From assembly GCF_009697225.1 (NCBI RefSeq), contig NZ_WIND01000003.1:62001-126000 (forward strand): DNA of 64,000 nt. Direction: 5' to 3'. The stretch comes from Halovulum marinum. GTDB taxonomy: Bacteria > Pseudomonadota > Alphaproteobacteria > Rhodobacterales > Rhodobacteraceae. Shown here piece after piece: positions 33,872-42,642 of this stretch (position 1 is the first letter of the stretch; each line of letters begins with the position of its first letter). The notes beneath the pieces were generated by a model, which did not search any database, had not been told where the DNA came from, and worked only from the letters and a program-made list of their open reading frames with translations. Position numbers and translations under genes: made by a program.

Positions 33872-35002
33872 TCAGCCCTGCGGGCGGGGTTCCCAGCGGG
33901 TCAGCACGTCCTCGCCCAGAAGCCGATGTTCGACCGGGTGGAAGCGCGGCGCGGCGCCCAGATCCGTCAGCGCGAGCGGCCCGACACTGGGCACCCCCTC
34001 GGCGCCGATCACCTTGCCGGCGGTGATCAGGATCAGCTCGTCGACGAGGCCGGTCTGGATCAGCCCGGCGGCGAGCCGGCCACCGCCCTCGCACAGTACC
34101 GAGGTCAGCCCGGCGTCGCCCAGCGCGCGCAGCGCGGCCGGCAGCTCCAGCGCGCCGCGCGCGTCGCGCGGCACCGGCAGCAGCCGGGCGCCGATGCCGC
34201 GCAACGCCTCGGCGCGGGCCGGGTCATGGTCGTGCGCGGCGTGCAGCAGCCACAGCGGCTGCGTGCCGGCGGTTTCGGCCAGATGCCCGGTCAGCGGCAG
34301 CGACAGGCCGGGGTCGGCGACGATGCGCACCGGCGGGCGCGGCGTCTCGTGACCCTCGCGCACGTCGAGACGCGGGTTGTCGGCGCGCGCGGTGCCGGCG
34401 CCGATCAGCACCGCGTCCGACGTCGCGCGCAGCCCGTGCACGAAGCCGCGCGCCTGTGGCCCGGTGATCCAGCGGCTCTGGCCGTTGGCCAGCGCGATGC
34501 GCCCGTCGAGGGTGCTGGCCAGTTTCAGCGTCAGCCGCGGCCGCCCGCTGCGCAGCCGGTGCAGGAAGCCGGCGTTCAGCCGCGCGGCGCGCTCTCCGTG
34601 CAGCCCGGTCTCGACCGCGATCCCCGCCTTGCGCAGGATCTCGAGGCCGCGACCCGAGACGCGCGGGTCCGGATCGTGCAGCGCCACGACGACCCGCGCC
34701 ACCCCGGCCTCGGCCAGCGCCACGGCGCAGGGGCCGGTCTGGCCGCGGTGCGCGCAGGGCTCCAGCGTGACATAGGCGGTGGCGCCGCGGGCGCGCGCGC
34801 CGGCGGCGCTCAGTGCCTCGGTCTCGGCGTGTGGCCGACCGCCCGGCCGGGTCCAGCCCTCGCCGACCACGGCGTCGGCGGCGACCAGCACGCAGCCGAC
34901 GGCGGGATTCGGCCAGGTGTTGCCCAGGCCGTTCCGGGCCAGGTCCAGCGCGCGCTCCATCCAGCGCGCGTCGGCGCCGTCACCGGGTCCCGCGCCGGCC
35001 AT
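33872..35002 (-). CDS. ribD: Bifunctional riboflavin biosynthesis deaminase/reductase
   Basis: A 376-residue two-domain enzyme. The N-terminal cytidine-deaminase-like domain has the PNPAVGCVLV motif and the zinc site HAE (His58, Glu60) with Cys83 and Cys92. The C-terminal reductase domain (LKLASTLDGRIAL, GAGTARADNPRLDVR, VLCEGGGRLAAGLI) uses NADPH. Together they perform the second and third steps of riboflavin synthesis from GTP. It follows nrdR by five bases, a common alphaproteobacterial order. No FMN riboswitch is visible upstream, as expected for a gene inside an operon. Confidence 0.95.
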   Translation of the reverse strand: MAGAGPGDGADARWMERALDLARNGLGNTWPNPAVGCVLVAADAVVGEGWTRPGGRPHAETEALSAAGARARGATAYVTLEPCAHRGQTGPCAVALAEAGVARVVVALHDPDPRVSGRGLEILRKAGIAVETGLHGERAARLNAGFLHRLRSGRPRLTLKLASTLDGRIALANGQSRWITGPQARGFVHGLRATSDAVLIGAGTARADNPRLDVREGHETPRPPVRIVADPGLSLPLTGHLAETAGTQPLWLLHAAHDHDPARAEALRGIGARLLPVPRDARGALELPAALRALGDAGLTSVLCEGGGRLAAGLIQTGLVDELILITAGKVIGAEGVPSVGPLALTDLGAAPRFHPVEHRLLGEDVLTRWEPRPQG

Positions 35003-35007
35003 GCCGG

Positions 35008-35487
35008 TCAGGACTTGCCGTCGCCGTCGGCGGCTTCGGTCGGGCGCAGCTCGGACACGAAGTCCTCGAAATCGTCGGCGGCCTGGAAGTTCTTGTAGAC
35101 GCTGGCGAAGCGGACGTAGGCGACGGTGTCGATCCGGGCCAATGTCTCCATCACGATCTCGCCGATCTTGTCCGAGGGCACATCGCTGTCGCCCATGCTC
35201 TCCAGCCGGCGCACGATGCCCGAGATCATCTGGTCGACCCTCTCCGGGTCCACCGGGCGTTTCTGCAGCGCGATGCGGATCGACCGCTCCAGCTTGTCGC
35301 GGTCGAACGCCTCGCGCTTGCCCTGCTTCTTGATCACCACCAGGTCGCGCAGCTGCACCCGTTCATAGGTGGTGAAGCGACCGGCGCAGGCCGGGCAATA
35401 GCGCCGCCGCCGGATCGCCACATGATCCTCGGCCGGGCGCGAGTCCTTCACCTGGGTATCCACATTTCCGCAGAACGGGCAACGCAT
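35008..35487 (-). CDS. nrdR: Transcriptional repressor NrdR
   Basis: A 159-residue nucleotide-sensing repressor of ribonucleotide reductase genes. A four-cysteine zinc ribbon (Cys3, Cys6, Cys31, Cys34) is followed by the DNA-contact stretch [18 protein letters not shown] and an ATP-cone (about residues 49-139, [20 protein letters not shown] in the nucleotide site). Length and order are standard. It heads a two-gene unit with ribD. Confidence 0.96.
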   Translation of the reverse strand: MRCPFCGNVDTQVKDSRPAEDHVAIRRRRYCPACAGRFTTYERVQLRDLVVIKKQGKREAFDRDKLERSIRIALQKRPVDPERVDQMISGIVRRLESMGDSDVPSDKIGEIVMETLARIDTVAYVRFASVYKNFQAADDFEDFVSELRPTEAADGDGKS

Positions 35488-35656
35488 GGGCGGGCTCCCT
35501 CAATCTCCCTTCCCTGCATCTAGCCTTAGCGGAGTGCATTGGTAAAGCCACTACATCGTGGCGCTGGCGCATCACTTGCCAGCCTTGCAGCAAGGACACA
35601 CGATGGACGGCCCCGGCAGGGCACTACTTTGCCGGCAGGCAACATGGGAGCCGCTG

Positions 35657-36340
35657 ATGACGACGAAAACCCTGTTACTGACCGGTGCCTCCAGCGGCAT
35701 CGGTGCCGCCACCGCCCGCGCGGCGGTCGAGGCCGGCTGGGCGGTGGGCCTGTTCGCCCGCTCGGCCGACAAGCTGCAGACACTGGCGGACGAGCTGGGC
35801 GATGCGGCGCTGCCGCTGCCGGGCGACGTCGCCGACCCCGAGGCCCAGGCGGGCGCGGTTGCCGCACTGGTCGCGCGCTTCGGCCGGCTCGATGCGGCCT
35901 TCGCCAACGCCGGCATCGGCGCCGGCGCGCCGGGAACCGAGGGCGGCGATCTGGACAGCTGGCGGCAGATGCTGGACGTGAACCTGTGGGGCGCGCTGGT
36001 CACCGCGCGCACGACGCTGCCCGAGTTGCGCAAGACACGGGGGCATTTCCTGGTCACCGGCTCGCGCGCCGGGCGATCGGTCATCAAGGGCTCGGTCTAC
36101 GGCGCGACCAAGTGGTTCATCCACGGCTGGGCGGCGAACCTGCTGGAGGAGATGCGCGAATGGGGCGGGCGCTGCACCGTCGTCGCCCCCGGCATGGTCG
36201 ACACCGAGTTCTTCGACGAGAAGAAGCCGAAGGCGCTGCGCCCCGAGGATGTCGCGCGCGGCGTGGTGTGGGCGCTGCAGCAGCCGGCGTCGGTCAACGT
36301 CGGCGAGGTCTATCTGATGCCGAACCCCGAAGCGGGCTGA
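35657..36340 (+). CDS. Short-chain dehydrogenase/reductase
   Basis: A 227-residue classical SDR. The nucleotide site is LLTGASSGIGAATARAA, with NAG (FANAGIGAG), the catalytic serine in LVTGSRAG and the Tyr-x-x-x-Lys pair in SVYGATKWFIHG. The cofactor preference is not decided; ARSADKLQ after the second strand hints at NADP. The ATG of MTTKTLLLTG has GGGAG six bases upstream; the longer frame before it is not supported. Substrate unknown. Confidence 0.85.
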   Translation: MTTKTLLLTGASSGIGAATARAAVEAGWAVGLFARSADKLQTLADELGDAALPLPGDVADPEAQAGAVAALVARFGRLDAAFANAGIGAGAPGTEGGDLDSWRQMLDVNLWGALVTARTTLPELRKTRGHFLVTGSRAGRSVIKGSVYGATKWFIHGWAANLLEEMREWGGRCTVVAPGMVDTEFFDEKKPKALRPEDVARGVVWALQQPASVNVGEVYLMPNPEAG

Positions 36341-36397
36341 GCGGCGCCGTCGCCCCCGTGACAGGGCGCCGGTCTCGGGGCGACGGGCTCGGGGCGA

Positions 36398-36499
36398 CAG
36401 GTGCAGCGCAGCACGCTGGCGATGCGGGGCGTGCCGGATCTCCCACAGGTAGATGCCCTGCCAGGTGCCCAGCTCGCAACCCAGCTGGTAAACGCCCGC
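36398..36499 (-). pseudogene. C-terminal remnant of a YjbQ-family gene
   Basis: The minus strand reads LGCELGTWQGIYLWEIRHAP and then HRQRAALHL. This is the C-terminal end of the YjbQ/UPF0047 family (family form ALGTWQGIYLxEHRD). No upstream part of the gene is present: similarity stops about 100 bases before the nuoA-like gene. It shows that the complex-I-like cluster was inserted at, or a deletion ended in, a yjbQ gene. Confidence 0.7.
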
Positions 36500-36602
36500 C
36501 CTCAGTACAAAATTTCCGAGGCTTTCCGCGCGGGAGCCAAGTTGTCAATGTCAGGTCGCCGCACTAGGTTGACCAAACGCCCGCTGCCGAGAGCGAGATC
36601 CA

Positions 36603-36965
36603 ATGAGCGAACTTGCCCAATACGCGATCCTGTTCGGCCTCACGGTCGGTGTTCTGGGCTTGGTGCTCAGCCTTCATGCGCTGGCGCGGGTCATCGGGCA
36701 AAGCCGTGCCGAGCCCGCCAAGGACGTACCCGCGGCCGCCGGCTCGCTGTCGCGCGATCCGGTCTGGGTGCGCTACCACGCCAAGTATTACGGCTATGCG
36801 CTTTTGTTTCTCGCCTTCGACATGGAAATGGCTTTCATGTACCCGTGGGCGGTGGTCTACCGCGAGGAAGGGCTGGTCGCGCTTCTCGACATGGGCGTGT
36901 TCCTGGCGATTCTGTTTCTCGGGCTTCTCTATGGCTGGTCCCAAGGCGCGCTGAGGCGGCAATGA
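36603..36965 (+). CDS. NuoA-like complex I subunit (variant)
   Basis: A 120-residue membrane protein with three hydrophobic segments and the NuoA motif FLAFDMEMAFMYPWAVVY (Asp73 and Glu75 at the family acidic positions). The loop after the first segment, where canonical NuoA/ND3 has the Tyr-Glu-Cys-Gly motif beside the quinone site, reads AKDVPAAAGSLS instead, so the conserved cysteine is missing. It is the first gene of an eight-gene collinear cluster and overlaps the next by four bases (ATGA). Confidence 0.85.
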   Translation: MSELAQYAILFGLTVGVLGLVLSLHALARVIGQSRAEPAKDVPAAAGSLSRDPVWVRYHAKYYGYALLFLAFDMEMAFMYPWAVVYREEGLVALLDMGVFLAILFLGLLYGWSQGALRRQ

Positions 36966-39019
36966 CGGTGCTGTCGGGCGCGCGCGAAGGGGCGATCACG
37001 GGTCTGCGGGGCCTGATCGCCCGGGCGATGGCGCGCGATCTGTGCGCTTTCGTGGTGCCGGGTGCGGATGTGGCGCGGGCGCGCGGGCTGGACGTCGGCG
37101 CGGCCGGTCTGCACCGCACCGACACGCCGCGCCATGCGAATGTGCTGCTGGTGGCCGGGCCGGTGACGCCCGCGCTGGTCGAGGCCGCCAGCGTGGTCTG
37201 GGCCCAGATGCCCCGGCCCCGCGCGATCCTGGCGCTGGAGGCCGGCGATATCGCCCCCCTGCCCGCTCCCGATGCGGCAGGCGTGCTGGCACAGGATGGG
37301 CTGGTGGCGGGCCTTGCCGATTTGCGCCGCGCCTTCGTCGGTGGGGCCTTCGCGGAGCAGGTTGCCGACTTCGAGGCACCGGCGCTGACGACGCAGATCG
37401 AATACACCTGCCCGATGCACCCCGAGGTGATCTCGGACGAGCCCGGCAAATGCCCGAAATGCGGCATGGTTCTGGTGGAACGCGAGGTTTCGGGCGCGGC
37501 GCAAAAAGGCCATGAAGGCCATGAAGGCCATGAAGGCCATGAAGGCCATGAAGGCCATGAAGGCCATGAAGGCCATGAAGGCCATGAAGGCCATGAAGGC
37601 CATGAAGGCCATGAAGGCCATGAAGGCCATGAAGGCCATGAAGGCCATGAAGGCCATGAAGGCCATGAAAAATCGCCCGAGCGTCCGGCGCAAGCCGAAA
37701 ACACCGGGCACTCGGCCCATGCCGTCCATGCGCCGGAGCAACCGGCGACGTATACCTGCCCGATGCACCCCGAGGTAACCTCCGACCGCCCCGGCTCCTG
37801 TCCCAAATGCGGGATGGACCTCGTGCCCCGGGGCCAGGCCGGGGAACACGGCGACGGGGGACATTCCGGACATGGCGGGCATGGCAGCCACGCTGGACAT
37901 GGCAGCCACGCTGGACATGGCGGCCACGGGGATCACGGCGGCCATGGCGGACACGAGGAACATGGCGGCCACGGATCCGCCCCGGACATTCCCGGTATCG
38001 AGCCGCATTTCATGTCCATGGTCGGGCTGACCGAGGGCAAACCGGTCAGCCCCGACGGCCTTGTTATGGAATGGATCGACGCCCCCTTCGGCCCTTTCTT
38101 TCCGGGCCTGCCCGGGGGGCTGGGGCTGACGCTGACGCTTGACGGCGACAGCGTGGTGCGGGCCGCGGTCTCCAGCCACGCCTCGGGACCGCCAGCGCCC
38201 GACCTTGCGGCGAAAGACCTGCCCGACCGTCTGGCCGCGCTTTCGCCGCTGGCGCCGGGCGCGCTGCGGGAACTGGCCTGTCGCGCGCTGGAGTCGGTCT
38301 CGGGCATCGCGCCCGGCCCGGACGCGGCCACCGCCCGCGCCGCGGCCGTCGAACGCGAACGGGTGGCGAGCCACCTTAACTGGCTCGCCGATCTCGCCCG
38401 GCAGACCGGGCTTTCGTGGCTGGAGCGCCGCGCCGCCGCCCTGCATCAGGGCCTGCGCGCGGCCGGCACGGACGAGATCGCCCGCCGCGCCCCGGCGATC
38501 CGCGCCTTGGCAGGCCGGGTGCGCCGCACCCCGCTCCTGCGTGACAAGCTGGCCGGTATCGGACGGATCGGCACATCCGGTGCCGAAGGTATCGTTGGCC
38601 CCGTCGCGCGCGCCACCGGGCTTGCGACCGATGCCCGAGCCGACGATCCCGCCTATGCCGAGCTTGGCTTCGCCACCCTCACGCAGACCAGCGGCGATGC
38701 GTGGGCGCGTCTGTCGCAACGCCTGGCCGAGATCGGGCAAAGCCTCGATCTGATCGCGCGGGCCGGCGCCATCGCCCTGCCCGAGGCGCCCGCGCCCCTG
38801 CCGCGCGACGGGCACGGCATGGCCTCTCTCGAAACGCCGCGCGGAAAGGCGACCCTGCACCTGATCCTCAAGGACGGCTCGGCCGGAACCGTGCACCTGA
38901 CGACGCCCTTCGCGGCGCTTGCGGCGCTGGTCGAGCCGATGACGCGGCAGATGGAACTGGCCGAGGCGCTCACCGCCATCGCCTCGCTCGACCTCGACCC
39001 CTGGGGGGTCGACGCATGA
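36962..39019 (+). CDS. NuoB/NuoD-like hybrid subunit with two heavy-metal-binding domains and a His repeat
   Basis: A 685-residue fusion. Residues 1-130 resemble NuoB (HANVLLVAGPVTPALVEAA for VVAGTCFTKMAP; ILALEAGD for the GAC region), but all four cysteine ligands of cluster N2 are absent. At 148-172 and 264-288 lie two heavy-metal-binding domains, TCPMHPEV followed by PGKCPKCGM or PGSCPKCGM, as in copper efflux proteins. Between them is an 18-copy Gly-His-Glu repeat (183-236); after the second is a His/Gly-rich stretch with 14 His. From about 345 the protein resembles NuoD: RVASHLNWLADLARQTGL and SGDAWARLSQRLAEIGQSL. The quinone-site His motif of NuoD (GPQHPATHG) is not found. The position between A and H equals B-C-D in a normal nuo operon. 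Confidence 0.85.
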   Translation: MTVLSGAREGAITGLRGLIARAMARDLCAFVVPGADVARARGLDVGAAGLHRTDTPRHANVLLVAGPVTPALVEAASVVWAQMPRPRAILALEAGDIAPLPAPDAAGVLAQDGLVAGLADLRRAFVGGAFAEQVADFEAPALTTQIEYTCPMHPEVISDEPGKCPKCGMVLVEREVSGAAQKGHEGHEGHEGHEGHEGHEGHEGHEGHEGHEGHEGHEGHEGHEGHEGHEGHEGHEKSPERPAQAENTGHSAHAVHAPEQPATYTCPMHPEVTSDRPGSCPKCGMDLVPRGQAGEHGDGGHSGHGGHGSHAGHGSHAGHGGHGDHGGHGGHEEHGGHGSAPDIPGIEPHFMSMVGLTEGKPVSPDGLVMEWIDAPFGPFFPGLPGGLGLTLTLDGDSVVRAAVSSHASGPPAPDLAAKDLPDRLAALSPLAPGALRELACRALESVSGIAPGPDAATARAAAVERERVASHLNWLADLARQTGLSWLERRAAALHQGLRAAGTDEIARRAPAIRALAGRVRRTPLLRDKLAGIGRIGTSGAEGIVGPVARATGLATDARADDPAYAELGFATLTQTSGDAWARLSQRLAEIGQSLDLIARAGAIALPEAPAPLPRDGHGMASLETPRGKATLHLILKDGSAGTVHLTTPFAALAALVEPMTRQMELAEALTAIASLDLDPWGVDA
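37508..37669 (+). repeat. 18 perfect tandem copies of GGCCATGAA
   Basis: The nine-base unit GGCCATGAA repeats 18 times without a mismatch and encodes Gly-His-Glu each time. Because the unit is three codons long, changes in copy number keep the frame. Identity at the wobble positions shows recent or ongoing expansion by slippage or unequal exchange. Confidence 0.97.
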
Positions 39020-39915
39020 GCATCGTTCTTGTCCTTCTTGCGCTTGCCATCGGCTGCTACCTGGTGGCCGTGTTCGAAGGCTGGGCCGTCCACGGCCGGT
39101 TCAGCCTGATGCGGCCCGCCATCTCGGCGCTGGCGCTGCTGGGGCGCGAACAGATCCTGCCGCGCACGCCCGACCGGCTGTTTTTCGAAACGGGGCCGAT
39201 CCTGCTGCTTGTAGCGGGGCTTTTGTCAGTGGCGGTGATCCCGCTGGCGCCGGGGCTGATCATCACCGACCTGGCCATCGGCGCGCTGTTTCTCAACGCC
39301 GCGCTGGCCTATGTGCTGGTCGCGCTGATCATGGCCGGGTGGGGGCCGAACGGGGCCTACGCGATGGTCGGCGGCTGGCGGTTCCTGGGGCAGTTCATCG
39401 CCTATGCGATGCTGATCGTCATGCCGATCACAGCGGTGGCGATGCGCGCCGAGTCGCTTTCCACCACCCAGATCGTCCTGTCGCAGGCGGCGCTCTGGAA
39501 CGTCGTTTACCAACCGATCGGATTTGTCCTGTTCGTGATCGCGGCCCTTGGCGTCGCCTGGCTGCCGCCCATCGATCTGCCCACCGGCGGCGGCGATCTG
39601 GCCGGCGGGGTCGAGGCCGAATATACCGGCGCGCGGCTGGCCGTCTGGCGACTGGCGCGGCTGGTGATTGTCGTGGCGCTGTCGGGCGCGACGGTCACCT
39701 TCTACTTCGGCGGCTGGCTCGGGCCGTGGCTGCCGGGCTGGGCCTGGACGGCGCTCAAGACCGTGGCCGTCGCGGCGGCGATGCTGACGCTGGGCCGCCA
39801 CCTGCCGCGGCTGCGCGAGGAACGCTATCTTGCCGTCAGCTGGAAACTGGGCATTTCCCTGGCCCTGGCCAACATCTTCCTTGTCGGCGTCATCGCCCTG
39901 CTGGTGCCGATATGA
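39016..39915 (+). CDS. NuoH-like complex I subunit (variant)
   Basis: A 299-residue membrane protein with about eight hydrophobic segments, shorter than usual NuoH (320-345). The family phrase for the acidic loop is kept as VEAEYTGARLAVWRLA (usual EYSGMRFALF), and PPIDLPTGGGDLAGG matches PFDLPEAE-type sequence. The first cytoplasmic loop, which in NuoH reads GPNRVGPxGxLQ and lines the quinone entry, is replaced by HGRFSLMRPAISALALL. The quinone chamber is therefore altered. It overlaps both neighbours by four bases. Confidence 0.83.
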   Translation: MSIVLVLLALAIGCYLVAVFEGWAVHGRFSLMRPAISALALLGREQILPRTPDRLFFETGPILLLVAGLLSVAVIPLAPGLIITDLAIGALFLNAALAYVLVALIMAGWGPNGAYAMVGGWRFLGQFIAYAMLIVMPITAVAMRAESLSTTQIVLSQAALWNVVYQPIGFVLFVIAALGVAWLPPIDLPTGGGDLAGGVEAEYTGARLAVWRLARLVIVVALSGATVTFYFGGWLGPWLPGWAWTALKTVAVAAAMLTLGRHLPRLREERYLAVSWKLGISLALANIFLVGVIALLVPI

Positions 39916-40430
39916 GCCTTGGCCCTGTCCTGTTCCTCGCCTTCTTCGGCATCGCGGCGATCTGGTTCGGCGTGGTGGTGTTCCGCACCCAGTCGATGGT
40001 GCGCTCGGCGATTGCGTTGCTGTTCTCGCAAACCTCGGTCGGCGCGATGTTCCTGGTCATGCAGGCCGAATTTCTGGGCGTGCTGCAGATCATGATGATG
40101 GCCACCGAGATGAGCGTCATGGCGATCTTCATGGTGATGTTCATGATGGACCCGGGCGGCATGGGCAAGATGGACATGACCCACCAGAAGCGCCTGTCGC
40201 TCCGGGCGGGCGGCATCGGGCTGGTCGCGGCGCTGGTGGTGATCTGGACGGCCGGCTGGCAGGGTCCGGTGCCGGAGGTTCCGGGCGCGGACGAACAGGC
40301 CCGGATGCTGGGGCGCGAGATTCTGGGGCGCTCGATGTTCATCTTCGAAAGCGCCGCGCTGATGATCCTGACCGCGATGATCGCCGCGACCATGGTCGCC
40401 GTCGCACCGCAGGAAAGGGACCGGCCATGA
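39912..40430 (+). CDS. NuoJ-like complex I subunit
   Basis: A 172-residue membrane protein with five hydrophobic segments in the NuoJ arrangement. The third segment (FLVMQAEFLGVLQIMMMATEMSV) carries the region that in canonical NuoJ forms a pi-bulge helix beside the proton path; the usual glycine/tyrosine pair there is changed to methionine-rich sequence. A methionine-rich loop MFMMDPGGMGKMDM follows, notable next to metal-binding domains. ATGA overlaps on both sides. Confidence 0.83.
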   Translation: MSLGPVLFLAFFGIAAIWFGVVVFRTQSMVRSAIALLFSQTSVGAMFLVMQAEFLGVLQIMMMATEMSVMAIFMVMFMMDPGGMGKMDMTHQKRLSLRAGGIGLVAALVVIWTAGWQGPVPEVPGADEQARMLGREILGRSMFIFESAALMILTAMIAATMVAVAPQERDRP

Positions 40431-40738
40431 TCCCGGAACTGATGATCGCGCTCTCGGTGGGGGCGGCGCTGTTCGGCGTCGGGCTTTACGGTGCGCTCAG
40501 CCAGACCAACCTGGTGATGATCCTCATGGGGGTGGAGCTGGTGCTCGCCTCCGCGCTGGTGAACACGGTTGCCTTCTGGCGCTATCTGCACCCGGACGTG
40601 ACGGCAGCCAAGATGTATGTGCTGATCGTCATGGCGGTCATGGCGCTGGAAATGGCGGTGGGTTTCGGCATCGCCGTCGCCCGGTTCCGCGCGCGCGGGT
40701 CGGTCGAGATGGAAGAAGCGCGGGAGCTCAAGGGATGA
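40427..40738 (+). CDS. NuoK-like complex I subunit
   Basis: A 103-residue protein with three membrane segments. The two buried glutamates needed for proton transfer in NuoK are present: Glu37 in MGVELVLASALVN and Glu75 in ALEMAVGFGIAVA. Length is normal. The C-terminus ends in a charged tail (EMEEARELKG). It overlaps nuoJ and nuoL by four bases. Confidence 0.88.
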   Translation: MIPELMIALSVGAALFGVGLYGALSQTNLVMILMGVELVLASALVNTVAFWRYLHPDVTAAKMYVLIVMAVMALEMAVGFGIAVARFRARGSVEMEEARELKG

Positions 40739-42633
40739 TCTGGCTGGCGCTCGTGCTTCTGGCGCCGCTGGGGGCGGCGCTTGCGGTCTTTGCGCTGCGG
40801 CGCGCGCCCGCGGCCATCGCGCTGGCCGGGGCGGGGCTGGGTCTGATCGGCGCGCTGGGGTTGTTCGCCGGGGCCCCGGGCGGCGCCGCGGTGACGGCCG
40901 CACTGCCCTTCCTGCCCGATCTGCCGATCCGGCTGCTGGCCGGCCCGCTGACCGCGACGCTGGCGCTGGTGGTCGCCACCGTGGCGGCGATGGTGCTGGT
41001 CTATGCGGCGGGCTACATGGCCCATGACCCCGAGCGGGTGCGTTTTTTCGGCACCATGCTGATGTTCATCGCCGCGATGGAGCTTCTGGTGCTCTCGGGC
41101 GACTGGATCACGCTTCTGGCGGCATGGGAGATGATCGGCTTCGCGTCCTACCTGCTGATCGGTTTCTGGCATACCCGCGACGGTGTGCCCGGCGCGGCAA
41201 CGCGCGCGTTCCTATACACCCGCTCGGCCGATCTCGGGCTTTACATCGCCGCCTTCCTGCTGATCGGCGTGGCCGGCACATCGGAGATTTCCGCCACGCT
41301 CGCCACCACCGGCACCCCGGCGCTGATCGCCGGGCTGTTGCTGCTGGGCGCGGCCACGGGCAAGTCGGCACAGGTGCCGATGCAGGACTGGCTGATGCGG
41401 GCGATGGCCGGGCCGACGCCGGTTTCGGCGCTGCTGCATTCCGCGACGCTGGTGGCGGCGGGCGCGATCCTGCTGATCCGCACCGCCCCGATGCTGCCGG
41501 GCGGCGCGCTGCTGGCGATTGGCCTTGTCGGCGGGATCACCACCGTTGCGGCCGGGCTGATGGCGCTGGCGGCAAGCGACCTCAAGCGCCTGCTCGCCGC
41601 CTCAACCGCCAGCCAGTACGGGCTGATGCTGGTGGCGCTCGGCGCGGGGGTCCCGGTCGCCGCATTGCTGCACCTGATCGCCCATGCAGCGATCAAGTCG
41701 GCGCTGTTTCTGGGCGCGGGCGTTTTTCAGCATGACCGCGACAGCACCGATCTCGACGCGTTGGCCGGCGCGGGCCGGGCCCGTCCCGGCATCTTCGCAG
41801 GCTTCGCACTGGCCGCGCTGGCGCTGGCGGGCTTGCCGCCGATGGCGGCCTTCTTTTCCAAGGACGCGATCCTCGCCGCCGCGCTGGACAGTCCTGCCGC
41901 CGTCTGGCTGCTGCCGCTGGCCCTGCTGGGATCGGGGCTGACCGGGGCCTACATGGCCCGCGCGCTGAAGGTGCTGTGGAGCGGGGCCGCCGACAGGCCC
42001 ACCGACGCGGTGCCGCTGATGGCCACCGGCATGGGCGGTCTGGTGGTGCTGGCTGCGACGCTGGGCTTCGGGTTCAAGCCGCTTGAGGCGATGCTGGGCG
42101 CGCCCCTGCCGGAGCCGGCCTGGATCATCCCGGCGATGGGGCTTGCCGTGGGCCTGGGCGGGCTGGCGCTGGGCTGGGTCCTCGCGCCGACGCGGCTGCT
42201 CGGCCCGCTGTTCGGACCGGCGTCGGGCGGGTTCGAAATCGCCGGCGGGATGCAGGCACTTGTCGCCCGCCCGGCGCTGGCGCTGGCCGCCGCTTGCGAG
42301 CGGATCGACCAGTTTCTCATCGGCACTGTCGTGCTCGGCGGCGTGGCCGGCGGGGCCCGCGCGCTCGCCGCGATGGTCGAAGCCGTCGAAACTCGCCTGC
42401 TGGAAGCCGTGCGCGCGATCGGCCGGATCAACCTGTCCCTGGGCCGGTTCAGCCGCCGCACAGACCGCGACACCATCGATGGCGCAATCTTCGGGCTGGT
42501 CGACCGGACGATCGCGCTCGGCGCCCGCGCCCGCCGGCTGCAAAGCGGCTTCATTCACCGGGAAATGGCACTGACCTTTGCCGGAATCGCCCTTGTCATC
42601 GGCCTGCTGCTCGCCGCCCCGATCTACTTCTGA
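40735..42633 (+). CDS. NuoL-like antiporter subunit
   Basis: A 632-residue antiporter-type subunit. The proton-path residues are present: Glu132 in AAWEMIGFASYLL, Lys210 in GKSAQVPMQDWLMRA and Lys321 in HAAIKSALFLGAG. The motif GPTPVSALLHSATLVAAGAIL is intact. The long C-terminal lateral helix and final anchor (EMALTFAGIALVIGLLL) are present, so the subunit could clamp the membrane arm as in complex I. It overlaps nuoK by four bases and is ten bases from nuoM. Confidence 0.9.
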   Translation: MIWLALVLLAPLGAALAVFALRRAPAAIALAGAGLGLIGALGLFAGAPGGAAVTAALPFLPDLPIRLLAGPLTATLALVVATVAAMVLVYAAGYMAHDPERVRFFGTMLMFIAAMELLVLSGDWITLLAAWEMIGFASYLLIGFWHTRDGVPGAATRAFLYTRSADLGLYIAAFLLIGVAGTSEISATLATTGTPALIAGLLLLGAATGKSAQVPMQDWLMRAMAGPTPVSALLHSATLVAAGAILLIRTAPMLPGGALLAIGLVGGITTVAAGLMALAASDLKRLLAASTASQYGLMLVALGAGVPVAALLHLIAHAAIKSALFLGAGVFQHDRDSTDLDALAGAGRARPGIFAGFALAALALAGLPPMAAFFSKDAILAAALDSPAAVWLLPLALLGSGLTGAYMARALKVLWSGAADRPTDAVPLMATGMGGLVVLAATLGFGFKPLEAMLGAPLPEPAWIIPAMGLAVGLGGLALGWVLAPTRLLGPLFGPASGGFEIAGGMQALVARPALALAAACERIDQFLIGTVVLGGVAGGARALAAMVEAVETRLLEAVRAIGRINLSLGRFSRRTDRDTIDGAIFGLVDRTIALGARARRLQSGFIHREMALTFAGIALVIGLLLAAPIYF

Positions 42634-42642
42634 GGACCGTAC

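Noticed and set aside
34980-35560. Possible FMN riboswitch or NrdR boxes near nrdR-ribD
   Set aside because: No conserved riboswitch core and no pair of NrdR-box-like repeats could be read; not supported.
37500-37670. CRISPR array at the tandem repeat
   Set aside because: There are no spacers; the nine-base units are contiguous and in frame with the hybrid gene.
36929-38896. A 655-residue open frame on the minus strand, with a long Phe-Met-Ala repeat, across the metal-binding hybrid gene
   Set aside because: It is the complement of the Gly-His-Glu repeat and of a GC-rich gene; codon bias and family motifs support only the plus-strand reading.
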